Shown here piece after piece: positions 29,201 through 36,263 of a DNA stretch of 64,000 bases. The stretch comes from Marinobacter sp. 2_MG-2023 (GTDB lineage Bacteria > Pseudomonadota > Gammaproteobacteria > Pseudomonadales > Oleiphilaceae). The notes beneath the pieces were generated by a model. That model was not told the DNA's origin and searched no databases. It saw nothing but the letters and a program-made list of their open reading frames with translations. The position numbers and the translations under genes were made by a program. Within the stretch, counting starts at the first letter, position 1. Every line of letters begins with the position of its first letter. The stretch is taken from the NCBI RefSeq assembly GCF_030546935.1, contig NZ_JAUOPH010000001.1:496001-560000 (forward strand), given 5' to 3'.

Positions 29201-29326
29201 AGTGACGTCCGGGTTTGCTTCCCTGGGGATCGTCTGAAAAGCCGCTATACCGCCCAGAATCAAAAACAAGAGAGTCAGGAGCGTGGTGCGGCTGCGATCT
29301 ATGGCAGCTAAGATGAGTGTGCGCAT
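26246..29326 (-). CDS. RND family efflux permease (AcrB-like)
   Basis: 1026 residues, typical HAE-RND length. The first membrane helix is TLLTLLFLILGGIAAFQTIP. Two large periplasmic loops are separated by membrane bundles. The proton-relay region reads VLFSLILVAGMLVDGAIVVSE, where the usual Asp-Asp pair of TM4 becomes Val-Asp. TM10-11 carries GIIALAGIVVNNNIILIDTYN. The drug-pump subgroup with PREANPDVTIPMIYISMTLEG often exports hydrophobic compounds or acts in envelope homeostasis; the substrate is not assignable. It lies 5 bp downstream of its membrane-fusion protein gene. No outer-membrane TolC-like gene is adjacent, so a shared TolC is presumed. Confidence 0.92.
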   Translation of the reverse strand: MRTLILAAIDRSRTTLLTLLFLILGGIAAFQTIPREANPDVTIPMIYISMTLEGISPEDAERLLVRPMEQELRSLEGIKEMRGTASEGHASVMLEFDAGFDPDAALQDVREKVDTARSKLPQEADEPRVNEINVSLFPVLSIGLSGPLSERELITVARGLQDAIEAIPEVLEVEIGGDREDLLEIVADPQVLESYGIDFDQLSSLVTRNNQLVAAGSLDTGNGRMTLKVPGVIENIEDVMSMPIKVDGDTVVTFGDVAMLQRTFKDPTGFARINGEPALVLEVSKRTGANIIETVGQVRELIAQAQPQLPDALDIRYIMDQSDEVRDMLSDLLNNVLTAIVLVIIVIIAAMGPRSAMLVGLTIPGAFLTGILVIWMMGLTLNIVVLFSLILVAGMLVDGAIVVSELADRNLSDGQTVVDAWAEAASRMAWPIIASTATTLAVFVPLLFWPGVVGEFMKFLPITVIICLVASLAMALVFLPVLGGVSGGRRARVVNESGRMMHGYRRLLSGLLSYPGYTLAGVLAVVVLVYVAYGKFNYGVEFFPSVEPDSAQVQVRARGDLSVLERDAIVRQVEGRLQGMPEVKAVYARSMLSASTQMAPDVIGVLQFQFTDWFTRRPASAILDDFLTRTEDIPGIELEFRKQEDGPAGGKPIELQVSSRESSKLNGYVDQIEDQMRAQGGFLDIEDDRSLPGIEWRLEVDREAAARFGTDVLSIGSAVRLVTNGLVLATYRPEDVRDEVDIAVRVPNNWRELDHLQRQTINTSRGQVPLSQFLDLQPGNKTGSIARVDGQRAVTIKSDIQPGEQVDSLLKALQAELPETPEGVTVKVAGENEDQQQASNFLVTAFLVAIAMMLLILVTQFNSLYQSFLILSAIVLSTAGVLLGLLLNGQSFGIVMVGMGIIALAGIVVNNNIILIDTYNQMKKEGLTAYEAALETSCLRVRPVLLTAITTVLGLMPMVLSINVDLLTPSLGMGAPSTQWWAQLSSAIAGGLAFATLLTLLLTPAMLVLGDKVGQRVRRRLSRNVS

Positions 29327-29331
29327 CCCGC

Positions 29332-30414
29332 TCAGCCCCGCTCGTCAGAGGCATCAACAGGCTCAACGTACTCACCCTCACTGACAAAGCCCCCACCCCG
29401 GGTAATCAGGCGAATTTCATCAGGCAAGCCAGTAACCCAGGCACCTTCAGTGGATACGTTGAGCAATTTCACCGTGCGGAAAACGACCTGATTCTGTTCA
29501 TCAACGTATTTCACACCAGGGCGACCGTCGTCCCCCAGAGACAGATAGGCCGGAGAAATAAAGGTGGCCTGGACGTCAGGTAAAGCAACCCGGAGGTTGG
29601 CACTGCCCCCGGCAATACGTTTCTTGTCCGGATTATCAACCGCGATCTCCAGAGCAAAGCTGCGCGTCTCGGGATTTGCAGCACTGGCAACGAAGGAAAC
29701 CACACCATCTAGCGTATCGCCATCCAATGGGCGCACCCGCACTTTCTGGCCCGGCGCAACTTGAGAAACAGATTGCTGTGGTACCTGACCTTTAGCCTTT
29801 AACCTGTCTATCCGCACCAGTTCTAAAAGCGGCGAGCCCACCTGAACCAGGCTACCAGCCTCAACGCTCTTACTATTAATCACACCATCAAACGGTGCTG
29901 AAGGCCTTAGGTGGGCAACTTCAAGCTCAGCAGTCTGCAGCTCTGCACGCGCCGCTGCCAGGTCACTTTCAATACTGAGAATCTCTGACTGCGAGGCCAG
30001 ATTGCTGGAGCGAAGTTTGCGCGCTGCCGTCAAATCCGCTTCAAGCTTCTTCACCCGGGCCTGCCAGCGCTGGACGACTGCACCGCGACCATCCTCAGAC
30101 AGTGTTAAGAGCAGATCCCCGGCTTTTACCGATTCACCAAGATCCGCCCCAATGCTTTGGACTGTACCAGCAGCCCTGGCACTCACGTTCACAGTGCTCC
30201 ATGGTTCAAGCTCGCCCTGAAGCAAAAGGCCCGGTTCATACAACCGAGTGTTGAGCGTCGTAACCTGAACCCGTGTAAGCTCCTGCTGCTCTGTTTCCTG
30301 CTTTTCCGGTGCTTTGGTGCTCGCAACCTTGATATCACCCGTTGCCATCCAGATAACCAGAACGATCACGACCACCAAAGAGAGCCCCAGCGAACTCCAT
30401 TTTACTTTGCTCAT
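29332..30414 (-). CDS. RND efflux periplasmic adaptor (membrane fusion protein)
   Basis: 360 residues from ATG 30414. One N-terminal membrane helix (LGLSLVVVIVLVIWMATG) anchors it. Barrel-sandwich halves are VNVSARAAGTVQSIGADLGESVKAGD and LRPSAPFDGVINSKSVEAGSLV, separated by an alpha-hairpin; beta-barrel and membrane-proximal parts follow (GQKVRVRPLDGDTLDGVVSFV). It would link the RND permease 5 bp downstream to an outer-membrane channel. The start region is divergent from the ilvGM leader, and an inverted repeat at 30485 lies between the two. No regulator gene is adjacent. Confidence 0.92.
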   Translation of the reverse strand: MSKVKWSSLGLSLVVVIVLVIWMATGDIKVASTKAPEKQETEQQELTRVQVTTLNTRLYEPGLLLQGELEPWSTVNVSARAAGTVQSIGADLGESVKAGDLLLTLSEDGRGAVVQRWQARVKKLEADLTAARKLRSSNLASQSEILSIESDLAAARAELQTAELEVAHLRPSAPFDGVINSKSVEAGSLVQVGSPLLELVRIDRLKAKGQVPQQSVSQVAPGQKVRVRPLDGDTLDGVVSFVASAANPETRSFALEIAVDNPDKKRIAGGSANLRVALPDVQATFISPAYLSLGDDGRPGVKYVDEQNQVVFRTVKLLNVSTEGAWVTGLPDEIRLITRGGGFVSEGEYVEPVDASDERG

Positions 30415-30484
30415 GAGATACCTACACAGCCTGAATTTGGTGAACGACAGATCGAAAAGTGACGTTGCCTGAAAAATAAAAAGA

Positions 30485-30507
30485 TTAAACGGTTGCAACC
30501 GGTTTAA
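30485..30507. promoter_or_regulatory. Inverted repeat between RND operon and ilv leader
   Basis: The arms TTAAACGGTTG and CAACCGGTTTAA form a 23-bp near-perfect palindrome with one base inserted. It sits 71 bp upstream of the RND adaptor start and 60 bp upstream of the ilv leader peptide, suitable for a dimeric repressor of either promoter. The regulator is unknown. Confidence 0.45.
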
Positions 30508-30566
30508 AGCGTGAGGTAGATTCTACACATAATCTTTGTACGAATTCAGAGCAGATTGTCCGTTTT

Positions 30567-30659
30567 ATGAACCTCAAATCCGTGATCGTCCTTGCAATGC
30601 TAGTCCTCGTGGTAGTGATACCTTCCGGGGGATTTTGCGTGGATAAACGGGTGAGATAA
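30567..30659 (+). CDS. ilvL: ilv operon leader peptide
   Basis: A 30-codon frame, ATG at 30567 and TAA at 30657, found by reading the region directly. It encodes a run of branched-chain residues, VIVLAMLVLVVVI, at residues 6-18, followed by PSGG. Twelve of these 13 consecutive codons except Ala and Met specify Val, Leu or Ile apart from those two exceptions. This matches the design of IlvL and IvbL leader peptides, in which ribosome stalling on scarce Val/Leu/Ile-tRNA controls attenuation. It precedes an intrinsic terminator and the acetolactate synthase genes. The ribosome-binding site is weak. Confidence 0.9.
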   Translation: MNLKSVIVLAMLVLVVVIPSGGFCVDKRVR

Positions 30660-30721
30660 AGACAAGCCTGACAAAACACCAGAAACCCCCGGCACCGCAA
30701 GGTCCCGGGGGTTTCTTTTTT
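30625..30721 (+). terminator. Transcription attenuator of ilvGM
   Basis: The terminator is a 12-bp stem AGAAACCCCCGG (30681-30692) with CCGGGGGTTTCT (about 30704-30715) and a T-run to 30721. A competing antiterminator can form between CCGGGGG at 30625-30631, inside the leader peptide just after the Val/Ile codons, and CCCCCGG at 30686-30692, extended by TTT/AAA after a one-base bulge. Stalling within codons 12-18 would leave the upstream strand free to pair and allow read-through. The precise protector pairing is not clear to me. Confidence 0.88.
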
Positions 30722-30746
30722 GCGGAAGAAAAAAGGAAATACGATA

Positions 30747-32447
30747 ATGAACGGCGCACAGCACATTCTCGAAGCGTTCCACCGCCACAACATCCAGACG
30801 GTTTTCGGTTACCCCGGCGGCTGCATCATGCCGCTATACGACGCCTTGGTGGATGATGTCCGTGTGGAACACGTGCTTTGCCGCCACGAACAGGGTTGTG
30901 CACTGGCCGCCGATGGCTACGCCCGCGCCAGCGGCAAGCTGGGAGTTTGCATTGCCACCTCAGGCCCGGGCGCGACCAACCTGATTACCGGCGTTGCCAA
31001 CGCACACCGGGATTCCATTCCCATGCTGGTTATTACGGGCCAGGTCCCCTCGGCTCTGATCGGCACAGATGCGTTCCAGGAAACCGATGTTCTGGGCATG
31101 ACCCTGGGTATCGTAAAGCACAGTTATCTGGTTGAGAGTGCAGATGAACTGCCAGGCATTCTGGATAGCGCAATGCAGCTTGCCCAAAGTGGTCGACCAG
31201 GCCCTGTGTGGATTGATATCCCAAAGGATGTTCTGCTGGCAGAAATCACTACAAGCCCCTTTACGACACCTGCGCCACCGCAAGCAGAGTGCCCGGATCT
31301 GGCAAGTGCTATAGCCTTGCTGCGTGCTTCCCGGAAACCTCTGCTTTACAGCGGCGGGGGCATCAGCCTGGCACACGCGGAAGACAGCTTTCGCGAGTTT
31401 GCGGAATGCTCGGAATTGCCAGCCGTTGTGACCCTCAAGGGAATCGGAAACCCAGGTAAATATAGCGCTCACAACCTTGGCATGCTGGGCATGCATGGCT
31501 CTCGCGCAGCCAACCAGGCAGTGGATGAGTGTGACCTTCTACTGGTTATCGGTGCCCGCCTTGACGACCGGGCCACCGGCAGGATGGATGGCTTCGCGCC
31601 CAATGCGCGCCTGGTTCATATTGACGCCGACAGTGCCGAAATTAACAAACTCCGGCGCGCGGAGCTCGCGGTTCGCGGTGACCTGAACGCTATTCTAGGC
31701 GAGCTGACAAGGGCGCTCAGAGAAGCCCCACTGGCCATCAACGATTGGCAGAAACAATGCCAGAACCTGCGCACAACAGGCGGGTTTCAGGCAGCCGATA
31801 ACGAAGAACCTTTGGCACCGATCACCGGCCCTGCCTTCATCCGCCAGCTCTCCCGGGTTGCCCCGGATGACACGATTATTGCGTGCGATGTTGGCCAGCA
31901 TCAAATGTGGGTTGCCCAGCACTACCAGTTTGATCACCCACGCCACCACCTTACCAGCGGCGGCCTCGGCACCATGGGCTTTGGTTTGCCAGCGGCAATC
32001 GGCGCCCAGTTTGCCGACCGCCAAAGCACCGTTTTGAACGTGACTGGCGACGGTTCCTTCATGATGAACGCTCAGGAATTGGCCACTATTCGCCGATATA
32101 ACCTGCCTGTGAAGCTGATCGTTATGGACAACCAGTGTTTAGGCATGGTGCGCCAGCAGCAGGAACTGTTCTACAACAACCGCGAAAGCCAGATTAACCT
32201 CGACGACAATCCGGATTTTGTCGCCATGGCCCGAGCGTTCGAAATCCCTGCCCTGAAAATCGACCGCACTGATCAGGTTCGCCGCGGGATTGAAACCATT
32301 CTCGCCTATAACGGCCCGATGCTGCTGCATGTTGCCATCGCGCGGGAAGAGAACGTCTGGCCGATTGTAAAACCGGGTGGCAGTAATAAAGAAATGATTA
32401 ACGAAACCCGCCGCTGTGCCGCGGATAAGAAGGAGAGAGTTGCATGA
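30747..32447 (+). CDS. ilvG: Acetolactate synthase large subunit (AHAS II type)
   Basis: 566 residues from ATG 30747, 8 bp after AAGGA; a TTG within the attenuator T-run is rejected as start. It condenses pyruvate with pyruvate or 2-ketobutyrate, the first common step of Val/Leu/Ile synthesis. The catalytic glutamate is in LCRHEQGCALAADGYARA; the TPP motif is GDGSFMMNAQELATIRR ending in NNRESQINL. The opening MNGAQHILEAF and pairing with a short ACT subunit match IlvG rather than IlvB or IlvI. Expression should respond to branched-chain aminoacyl-tRNA through the attenuator. Its stop overlaps the ilvM start (ATGA). Confidence 0.95.
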   Translation: MNGAQHILEAFHRHNIQTVFGYPGGCIMPLYDALVDDVRVEHVLCRHEQGCALAADGYARASGKLGVCIATSGPGATNLITGVANAHRDSIPMLVITGQVPSALIGTDAFQETDVLGMTLGIVKHSYLVESADELPGILDSAMQLAQSGRPGPVWIDIPKDVLLAEITTSPFTTPAPPQAECPDLASAIALLRASRKPLLYSGGGISLAHAEDSFREFAECSELPAVVTLKGIGNPGKYSAHNLGMLGMHGSRAANQAVDECDLLLVIGARLDDRATGRMDGFAPNARLVHIDADSAEINKLRRAELAVRGDLNAILGELTRALREAPLAINDWQKQCQNLRTTGGFQAADNEEPLAPITGPAFIRQLSRVAPDDTIIACDVGQHQMWVAQHYQFDHPRHHLTSGGLGTMGFGLPAAIGAQFADRQSTVLNVTGDGSFMMNAQELATIRRYNLPVKLIVMDNQCLGMVRQQQELFYNNRESQINLDDNPDFVAMARAFEIPALKIDRTDQVRRGIETILAYNGPMLLHVAIAREENVWPIVKPGGSNKEMINETRRCAADKKERVA

Positions 32448-32728
32448 TCACTGACCGTAGCAATGTATCGCCCAGCTATACAATTACCTGCCGGATGAAC
32501 CACGAAGCGGCAGCCCTTGAGCGCCTATGTCAGGTGGTTCGTATCCGAGGTTTCCGAATTGAAAAAATGGCCGTAGAAACGACAAACGATTTTCTGGATA
32601 TCGCCTTGACGGTTCAAGGCACCCGACATGTGACCATGCTTCAATCTCAGCTGGAAAAGCTGCACACTGTCGCGGAGGTTATACTCACCACTCCAGCCAT
32701 GATGCCTGCAGCAACCCGCTCGGCCTGA
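32444..32728 (+). CDS. ilvM: Acetolactate synthase small regulatory subunit (ACT domain)
   Basis: 94 residues, the short form typical of IlvM. A single ACT domain: YTITCRMNHEAAALERLCQVVRIRGFRIEKMAVE, seen as a beta-alpha-beta pattern, then VQGTRHVTMLQSQLEKLHTV. It should bind IlvG and set activity and valine response. The ATG overlaps the ilvG TGA by four bases, indicating coupled translation. The tail after about residue 85 is short and variable. Confidence 0.92.
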   Translation: MITDRSNVSPSYTITCRMNHEAAALERLCQVVRIRGFRIEKMAVETTNDFLDIALTVQGTRHVTMLQSQLEKLHTVAEVILTTPAMMPAATRSA

Positions 32729-32756
32729 CGGCCCGGGACGATGACAGGGAACAACC

Positions 32757-33941
32757 GTGATATTCCGAAATACTGCACAGCGTTATCCATTATTTGTCAT
32801 CGTCCTGGCGCAGCTGTGCGGAACCTCGCTGTGGTTTAGTATAAACGGTGTATGGCTCTCACTTTCCCGGGAGCTCGGGCTTTCGGAAGCAGATATCGGG
32901 CATTTCACGCTCACGGTACAGGCAGGCTTCATCATCGGTACCCTGGGCATAGCCATAACCGGTCTGGCTGACCGATTCCATGCCAGTTATATTTTCGCCT
33001 GTTCCAGTGCACTTGGCGCCTTGGCAAATGCAGGTTTTGTAATCGCCGTAACATCGCCTCCCTTTGACCTTGTTATGCGTTTTTTAACCGGCCTTTGCCT
33101 GGCCGGGATCTACCCCCTCGGGATGAAACTGGTTATCGGCTGGACGCCCAAACATACAGGAACCGCACTGGCCTGGTTAGTTGGCATGCTGACCCTTGGT
33201 ACCGCCATGCCTCATCTGCTACGGGGCATCACACCGGGGCTTCCCTGGGAGTGGCCGTTACTGGGCTCTTCGGCCCTGGCACTTCTGGGTGGGGCTGCGG
33301 TTCTTCTTCTGGGGGATGGCCCTCACCTACCGTTGAACACAGCAAAAACCCGATTGCGAAGCGGGCTGGCGGGGCTCAGGTCGCCCGGGTTTCGTGCTGT
33401 AGCCGGTGGTTACTTCGGCCACTGCTGGGAGCTTTACGCTTTCTGGACCCTGACACCGCTGTTGATTACCCGGGAAGTACTGCGAATGCAGGCCCCGGCA
33501 TCAATGATCCCCTTATTATCATTCACCGTCATCGGTGTAGGGTTTGCAGGCTGTATAGGCGGAGGCTGGCTCAGCCGACGGCTTGGCAGCCAGTGGGTAG
33601 CAAACAGTTCACTGGCTGTGTCGGGAACGATCTGCCTTGCTTACCCTTTCCTCGTCTGGGCCCCGCCTGGCATATTACTGGCACTACTGATGTTTTGGGG
33701 GCTTACGGTCATTGCCGACTCCCCCCAGTTTTCCGCACTGGCAGCCGACAACGCTCCCAGAGAATATGTCGGAGCATCTCTGGCGGTAATGAACGCCATA
33801 GGCTTTGCGCTGACCATACCGGCCATCTGGATAACCAATAGCCTCTGGGACACCCAGGGCGTCTGGGTGACACTTTGGTTGTTACCCGGCCCTGTTCTCG
33901 GGCTTTTGTCGATGCGCCGGCTCAATAGCCAGGAAGGCTAA
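32757..33941 (+). CDS. MFS transporter
   Basis: 394 residues starting at GTG 32757, behind AGGGAA. About 12 hydrophobic helices are visible, with the loop 2-3 signature region GTLGIAITGLADRFHASY and a second-half counterpart GFAGCIGGGWLSRRLGSQW. The opening LAQLCGTSLWFSINGVW resembles nitrate/nitrite-porter-like or cyanate-permease-like MFS proteins, but the resemblance does not fix a substrate. It lies 28 bp after ilvM, so it may be read from the ilv transcript, and is convergent with cynS. Confidence 0.85.
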   Translation: MIFRNTAQRYPLFVIVLAQLCGTSLWFSINGVWLSLSRELGLSEADIGHFTLTVQAGFIIGTLGIAITGLADRFHASYIFACSSALGALANAGFVIAVTSPPFDLVMRFLTGLCLAGIYPLGMKLVIGWTPKHTGTALAWLVGMLTLGTAMPHLLRGITPGLPWEWPLLGSSALALLGGAAVLLLGDGPHLPLNTAKTRLRSGLAGLRSPGFRAVAGGYFGHCWELYAFWTLTPLLITREVLRMQAPASMIPLLSFTVIGVGFAGCIGGGWLSRRLGSQWVANSSLAVSGTICLAYPFLVWAPPGILLALLMFWGLTVIADSPQFSALAADNAPREYVGASLAVMNAIGFALTIPAIWITNSLWDTQGVWVTLWLLPGPVLGLLSMRRLNSQEG

Positions 33942-34003
33942 GGTCTGGCGCCCTCCTTCTTTACAATCTTAATCGACAACCTGTATCGGTGGCCTCTTCC
34001 GGG

Positions 34004-34447
34004 CTACCAGGCTTTATAGGGTAGAAACTTCCCATTCATCGTGACGACGACTCGGTCGCCCTTCGGGTTCTCTTCCTTTTCGATATCCATGCTGAAATCA
34101 ATTGCACTCATAATGCCGTCTCCAAATTTTTCATGGATGAGCGCCTTCATGGTATCGCCATATACTCCAACCACTTCGTACAGACGGTAGATCAGCGGGT
34201 CTTGAGGAATAGCACCGTCCCAGGCTTTCTTCGGGCAAACCTGGAGTGCTTCGGCTATCTGTTTATCCAGGCCCAGCGTCTCACAAAGGCTAAAGGCTTT
34301 GTCTTCGGTCAGGCTGTTCATACCCAGTACGGCAGAGGTAGTGAACACCGGAGAAAGGCCAATAGCCTCGGCAATGGCTTCCCATGTCATGTCCTTGGCT
34401 ACTTTTGCTTCCAGAATCTTTGCAGTCATCAGTTCTTTGTTCATCAT
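34004..34447 (-). CDS. cynS: Cyanate hydratase (cyanase)
   Basis: 147 residues, close to the usual 156. Cyanase converts cyanate and bicarbonate to ammonia and CO2. The N-terminal part is a helical, DNA-binding-like domain (MTWEAIAEAIGLSPVFTTSAVLG). The C-terminal catalytic domain has the conserved Arg and Glu in DPLIYRLYEVVGVYGDTMK and the Ser in DGIMSAIDFSMDI. It is the last gene of a four-gene operon whose first three encode an ABC importer; this points to cyanate uptake and use as a nitrogen source. Confidence 0.96.
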   Translation of the reverse strand: MMNKELMTAKILEAKVAKDMTWEAIAEAIGLSPVFTTSAVLGMNSLTEDKAFSLCETLGLDKQIAEALQVCPKKAWDGAIPQDPLIYRLYEVVGVYGDTMKALIHEKFGDGIMSAIDFSMDIEKEENPKGDRVVVTMNGKFLPYKAW

Positions 34448-34474
34448 GGCAGTTTCCTCTTTCGGCTATCAATA

Positions 34475-35377
34475 TCAGACATTTACCGCATGGGCGGCAA
34501 TTTCAGTTTCAGTTTCGGCTCCAGCAGAAGCAGACCGGGCGACTCCTATGGCGGGCTCCACTATTCTGGGCGTGCCATCTTCCTCCGGCGTGGCTGACCC
34601 ACTCCGGTTGACCAGAAAGTCCACCAGGTAGTCCCGGGTTTTATGATAGGCCGGGTTCTGAAAGATCGTGGCCCGAGCTCTCGGGTGGGGGATATCCACT
34701 TTTACACTCTCGGCTATGCGGGCGTTGGGACCGTTGGACATGAGGAAGATGCGGTCAGATAGCAGAATCGCTTCATCCACATCGTGGGTAATCATGAACA
34801 CAGTCTGTCGGGTCTCTTGCCAAATATTGACCAGTTCGTCCTGAATGACGCCTCTCGTGAGCGCGTCCAGCGCACCAAACGGCTCGTCAAGCAACAACAA
34901 TTCAGGCTGGGTGGCGAAAGCGCGGGCAATACTGACTCTCTGGCGCATACCGCCAGATAGCTGTGACGGCTTACGATTCAGGGCATGGTCCAGGCCTACC
35001 ATTTTCAGATAACGTTCACTGTGCTCTCTGATCTTTTCTTTAGACCACTCGGGCCAGCGGGCGCGCACTGCAAATACGATGTTGTTCAGCGTCGTTTTCC
35101 AGGGCAGCAAGCTGTAATTCTGGAACACAACGCCGCGCTCAAGCCCCGGGCCTTTGATTTCCTTCCCGTTCATAACCACGTTGCCGCCGCTGGCTTCATC
35201 CAGGCCGGCCAGTACATTGAGGATGGTCGACTTGCCGCAACCAGAGTGGCCGATGATGCAGACAAACTCCCCTTTCTCCAGCGCAAAACGGACATCTTCA
35301 AAGACGGTCAGTTCGCCGCCCTGCCCGTCCGGGTATACTTTCGACAGACCGTCGACTTCGAGGAATGGCTTACTCAT
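34475..35377 (-). CDS. Cyanate/nitrate-type ABC transporter ATP-binding protein
   Basis: 300 residues from ATG 35377, 6 bp after GGAGA; the longer upstream frame is rejected. The Walker A is GHSGCGKST, Q-loop VFQNYSLLPW, signature LSGGMRQRVSIARAFA, Walker B LLLLDEPFGALD, and switch histidine MITHDVDEAI. It belongs to the NrtD/CynD/SsuB group of oxyanion and cyanate importers. The C-terminal 40 residues form a low-complexity tail rich in Ala/Glu/Thr. Membership in an operon with cynS favours cyanate; nitrate cannot be excluded because these importers share sequence. Confidence 0.92.
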   Translation of the reverse strand: MSKPFLEVDGLSKVYPDGQGGELTVFEDVRFALEKGEFVCIIGHSGCGKSTILNVLAGLDEASGGNVVMNGKEIKGPGLERGVVFQNYSLLPWKTTLNNIVFAVRARWPEWSKEKIREHSERYLKMVGLDHALNRKPSQLSGGMRQRVSIARAFATQPELLLLDEPFGALDALTRGVIQDELVNIWQETRQTVFMITHDVDEAILLSDRIFLMSNGPNARIAESVKVDIPHPRARATIFQNPAYHKTRDYLVDFLVNRSGSATPEEDGTPRIVEPAIGVARSASAGAETETEIAAHAVNV

Positions 35378-35433
35378 AACAGGTCTCCATTCGGAGTATT
35401 GAGGCTGGCGCCCGCTTGCAGACGCCCAGCCAC

Positions 35434-36261
35434 TCATTCTTTGTATTCCACCAGCTTTTGGGCTTTACCCAGAACCAGGTCCAACAGCATACCCACCACC
35501 CCGATCATCAGGATCGAGAAGATCACGCTTGCCAGGTCCAGATTGTTCCACTCGTTCCAGACGTAGTATCCAATCCCGGTGCCACCCACCAGCATTTCAG
35601 CTGCAACAATGACCAGCCAGGCTATACCGATGGAGATCCGCATACCGGTCAGAATGGTCGGAGCAGCTGCGGGAAGGATGACCGTGATTGCGGTACGCAG
35701 CGGCCCGAGTTCGTGAGTACGCGCCACGTTCACCCAATCCTGCCTGACGTTGGCGACACCAAATGCCGTGTTAAGCAACATTGGCCAGATCGAACAGATA
35801 AAAATGACAAAGATGGCGGACGCATCGGAATCCTGAATGATAAACAGCGCCAGAGGCATCCACGCCAGAGGGGATATTGGCCGCAAAACCTGAATGTAGG
35901 GATTCATGGCCTTGTACATCAACGGTGACATGCCGATAAGAAAGCCCAGCGGCAAAGCGATGGCCATGGCAGCCAGGTAGCCGGCAAGAACCCGATATAC
36001 CGAATAGGCCAATTGAATACCTATGCCTTTGTCGTTGGCGCCCGCATCATAGAAGGGGTCAGACAACTCGGCCCAGGCCAGTTTGATCACCGCCGAGGGC
36101 GGTGGCACCCGCGATTCCTGCTCAGCACCGCCCATCAGCATTTCGTATTCGGTCAGCCCGGTCTGGGCTTCAGGGGGCTGAGTAGCCATCTCCCAAAGCC
36201 CCAGAGCCAGGATCAGGAACGATACCGACAACAACGCTGCCCGAACGTTCAGGGATGCCAT
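35434..36261 (-). CDS. Cyanate/nitrate-type ABC transporter permease
   Basis: 275 residues with an N-terminal membrane helix (ALLSVSFLILALGLWEMA) and about five more. The BPD-type EAA loop is ARTHELGPLRTAITVILPAAAPTILTGMRISIG, given here as short blocks HELGPLRTA and PTILTGMRI. It matches the NrtB/CynB/SsuC family. It begins 2 bp after the substrate-binding protein stop and ends 56 bp before the ATPase start. The region between helices 1 and 2 is longer than usual and polar (about residues 28-80), presumably periplasmic. Confidence 0.92.
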   Translation of the reverse strand: MASLNVRAALLSVSFLILALGLWEMATQPPEAQTGLTEYEMLMGGAEQESRVPPPSAVIKLAWAELSDPFYDAGANDKGIGIQLAYSVYRVLAGYLAAMAIALPLGFLIGMSPLMYKAMNPYIQVLRPISPLAWMPLALFIIQDSDASAIFVIFICSIWPMLLNTAFGVANVRQDWVNVARTHELGPLRTAITVILPAAAPTILTGMRISIGIAWLVIVAAEMLVGGTGIGYYVWNEWNNLDLASVIFSILMIGVVGMLLDLVLGKAQKLVEYKE

Positions 36262-36263
36262 GG

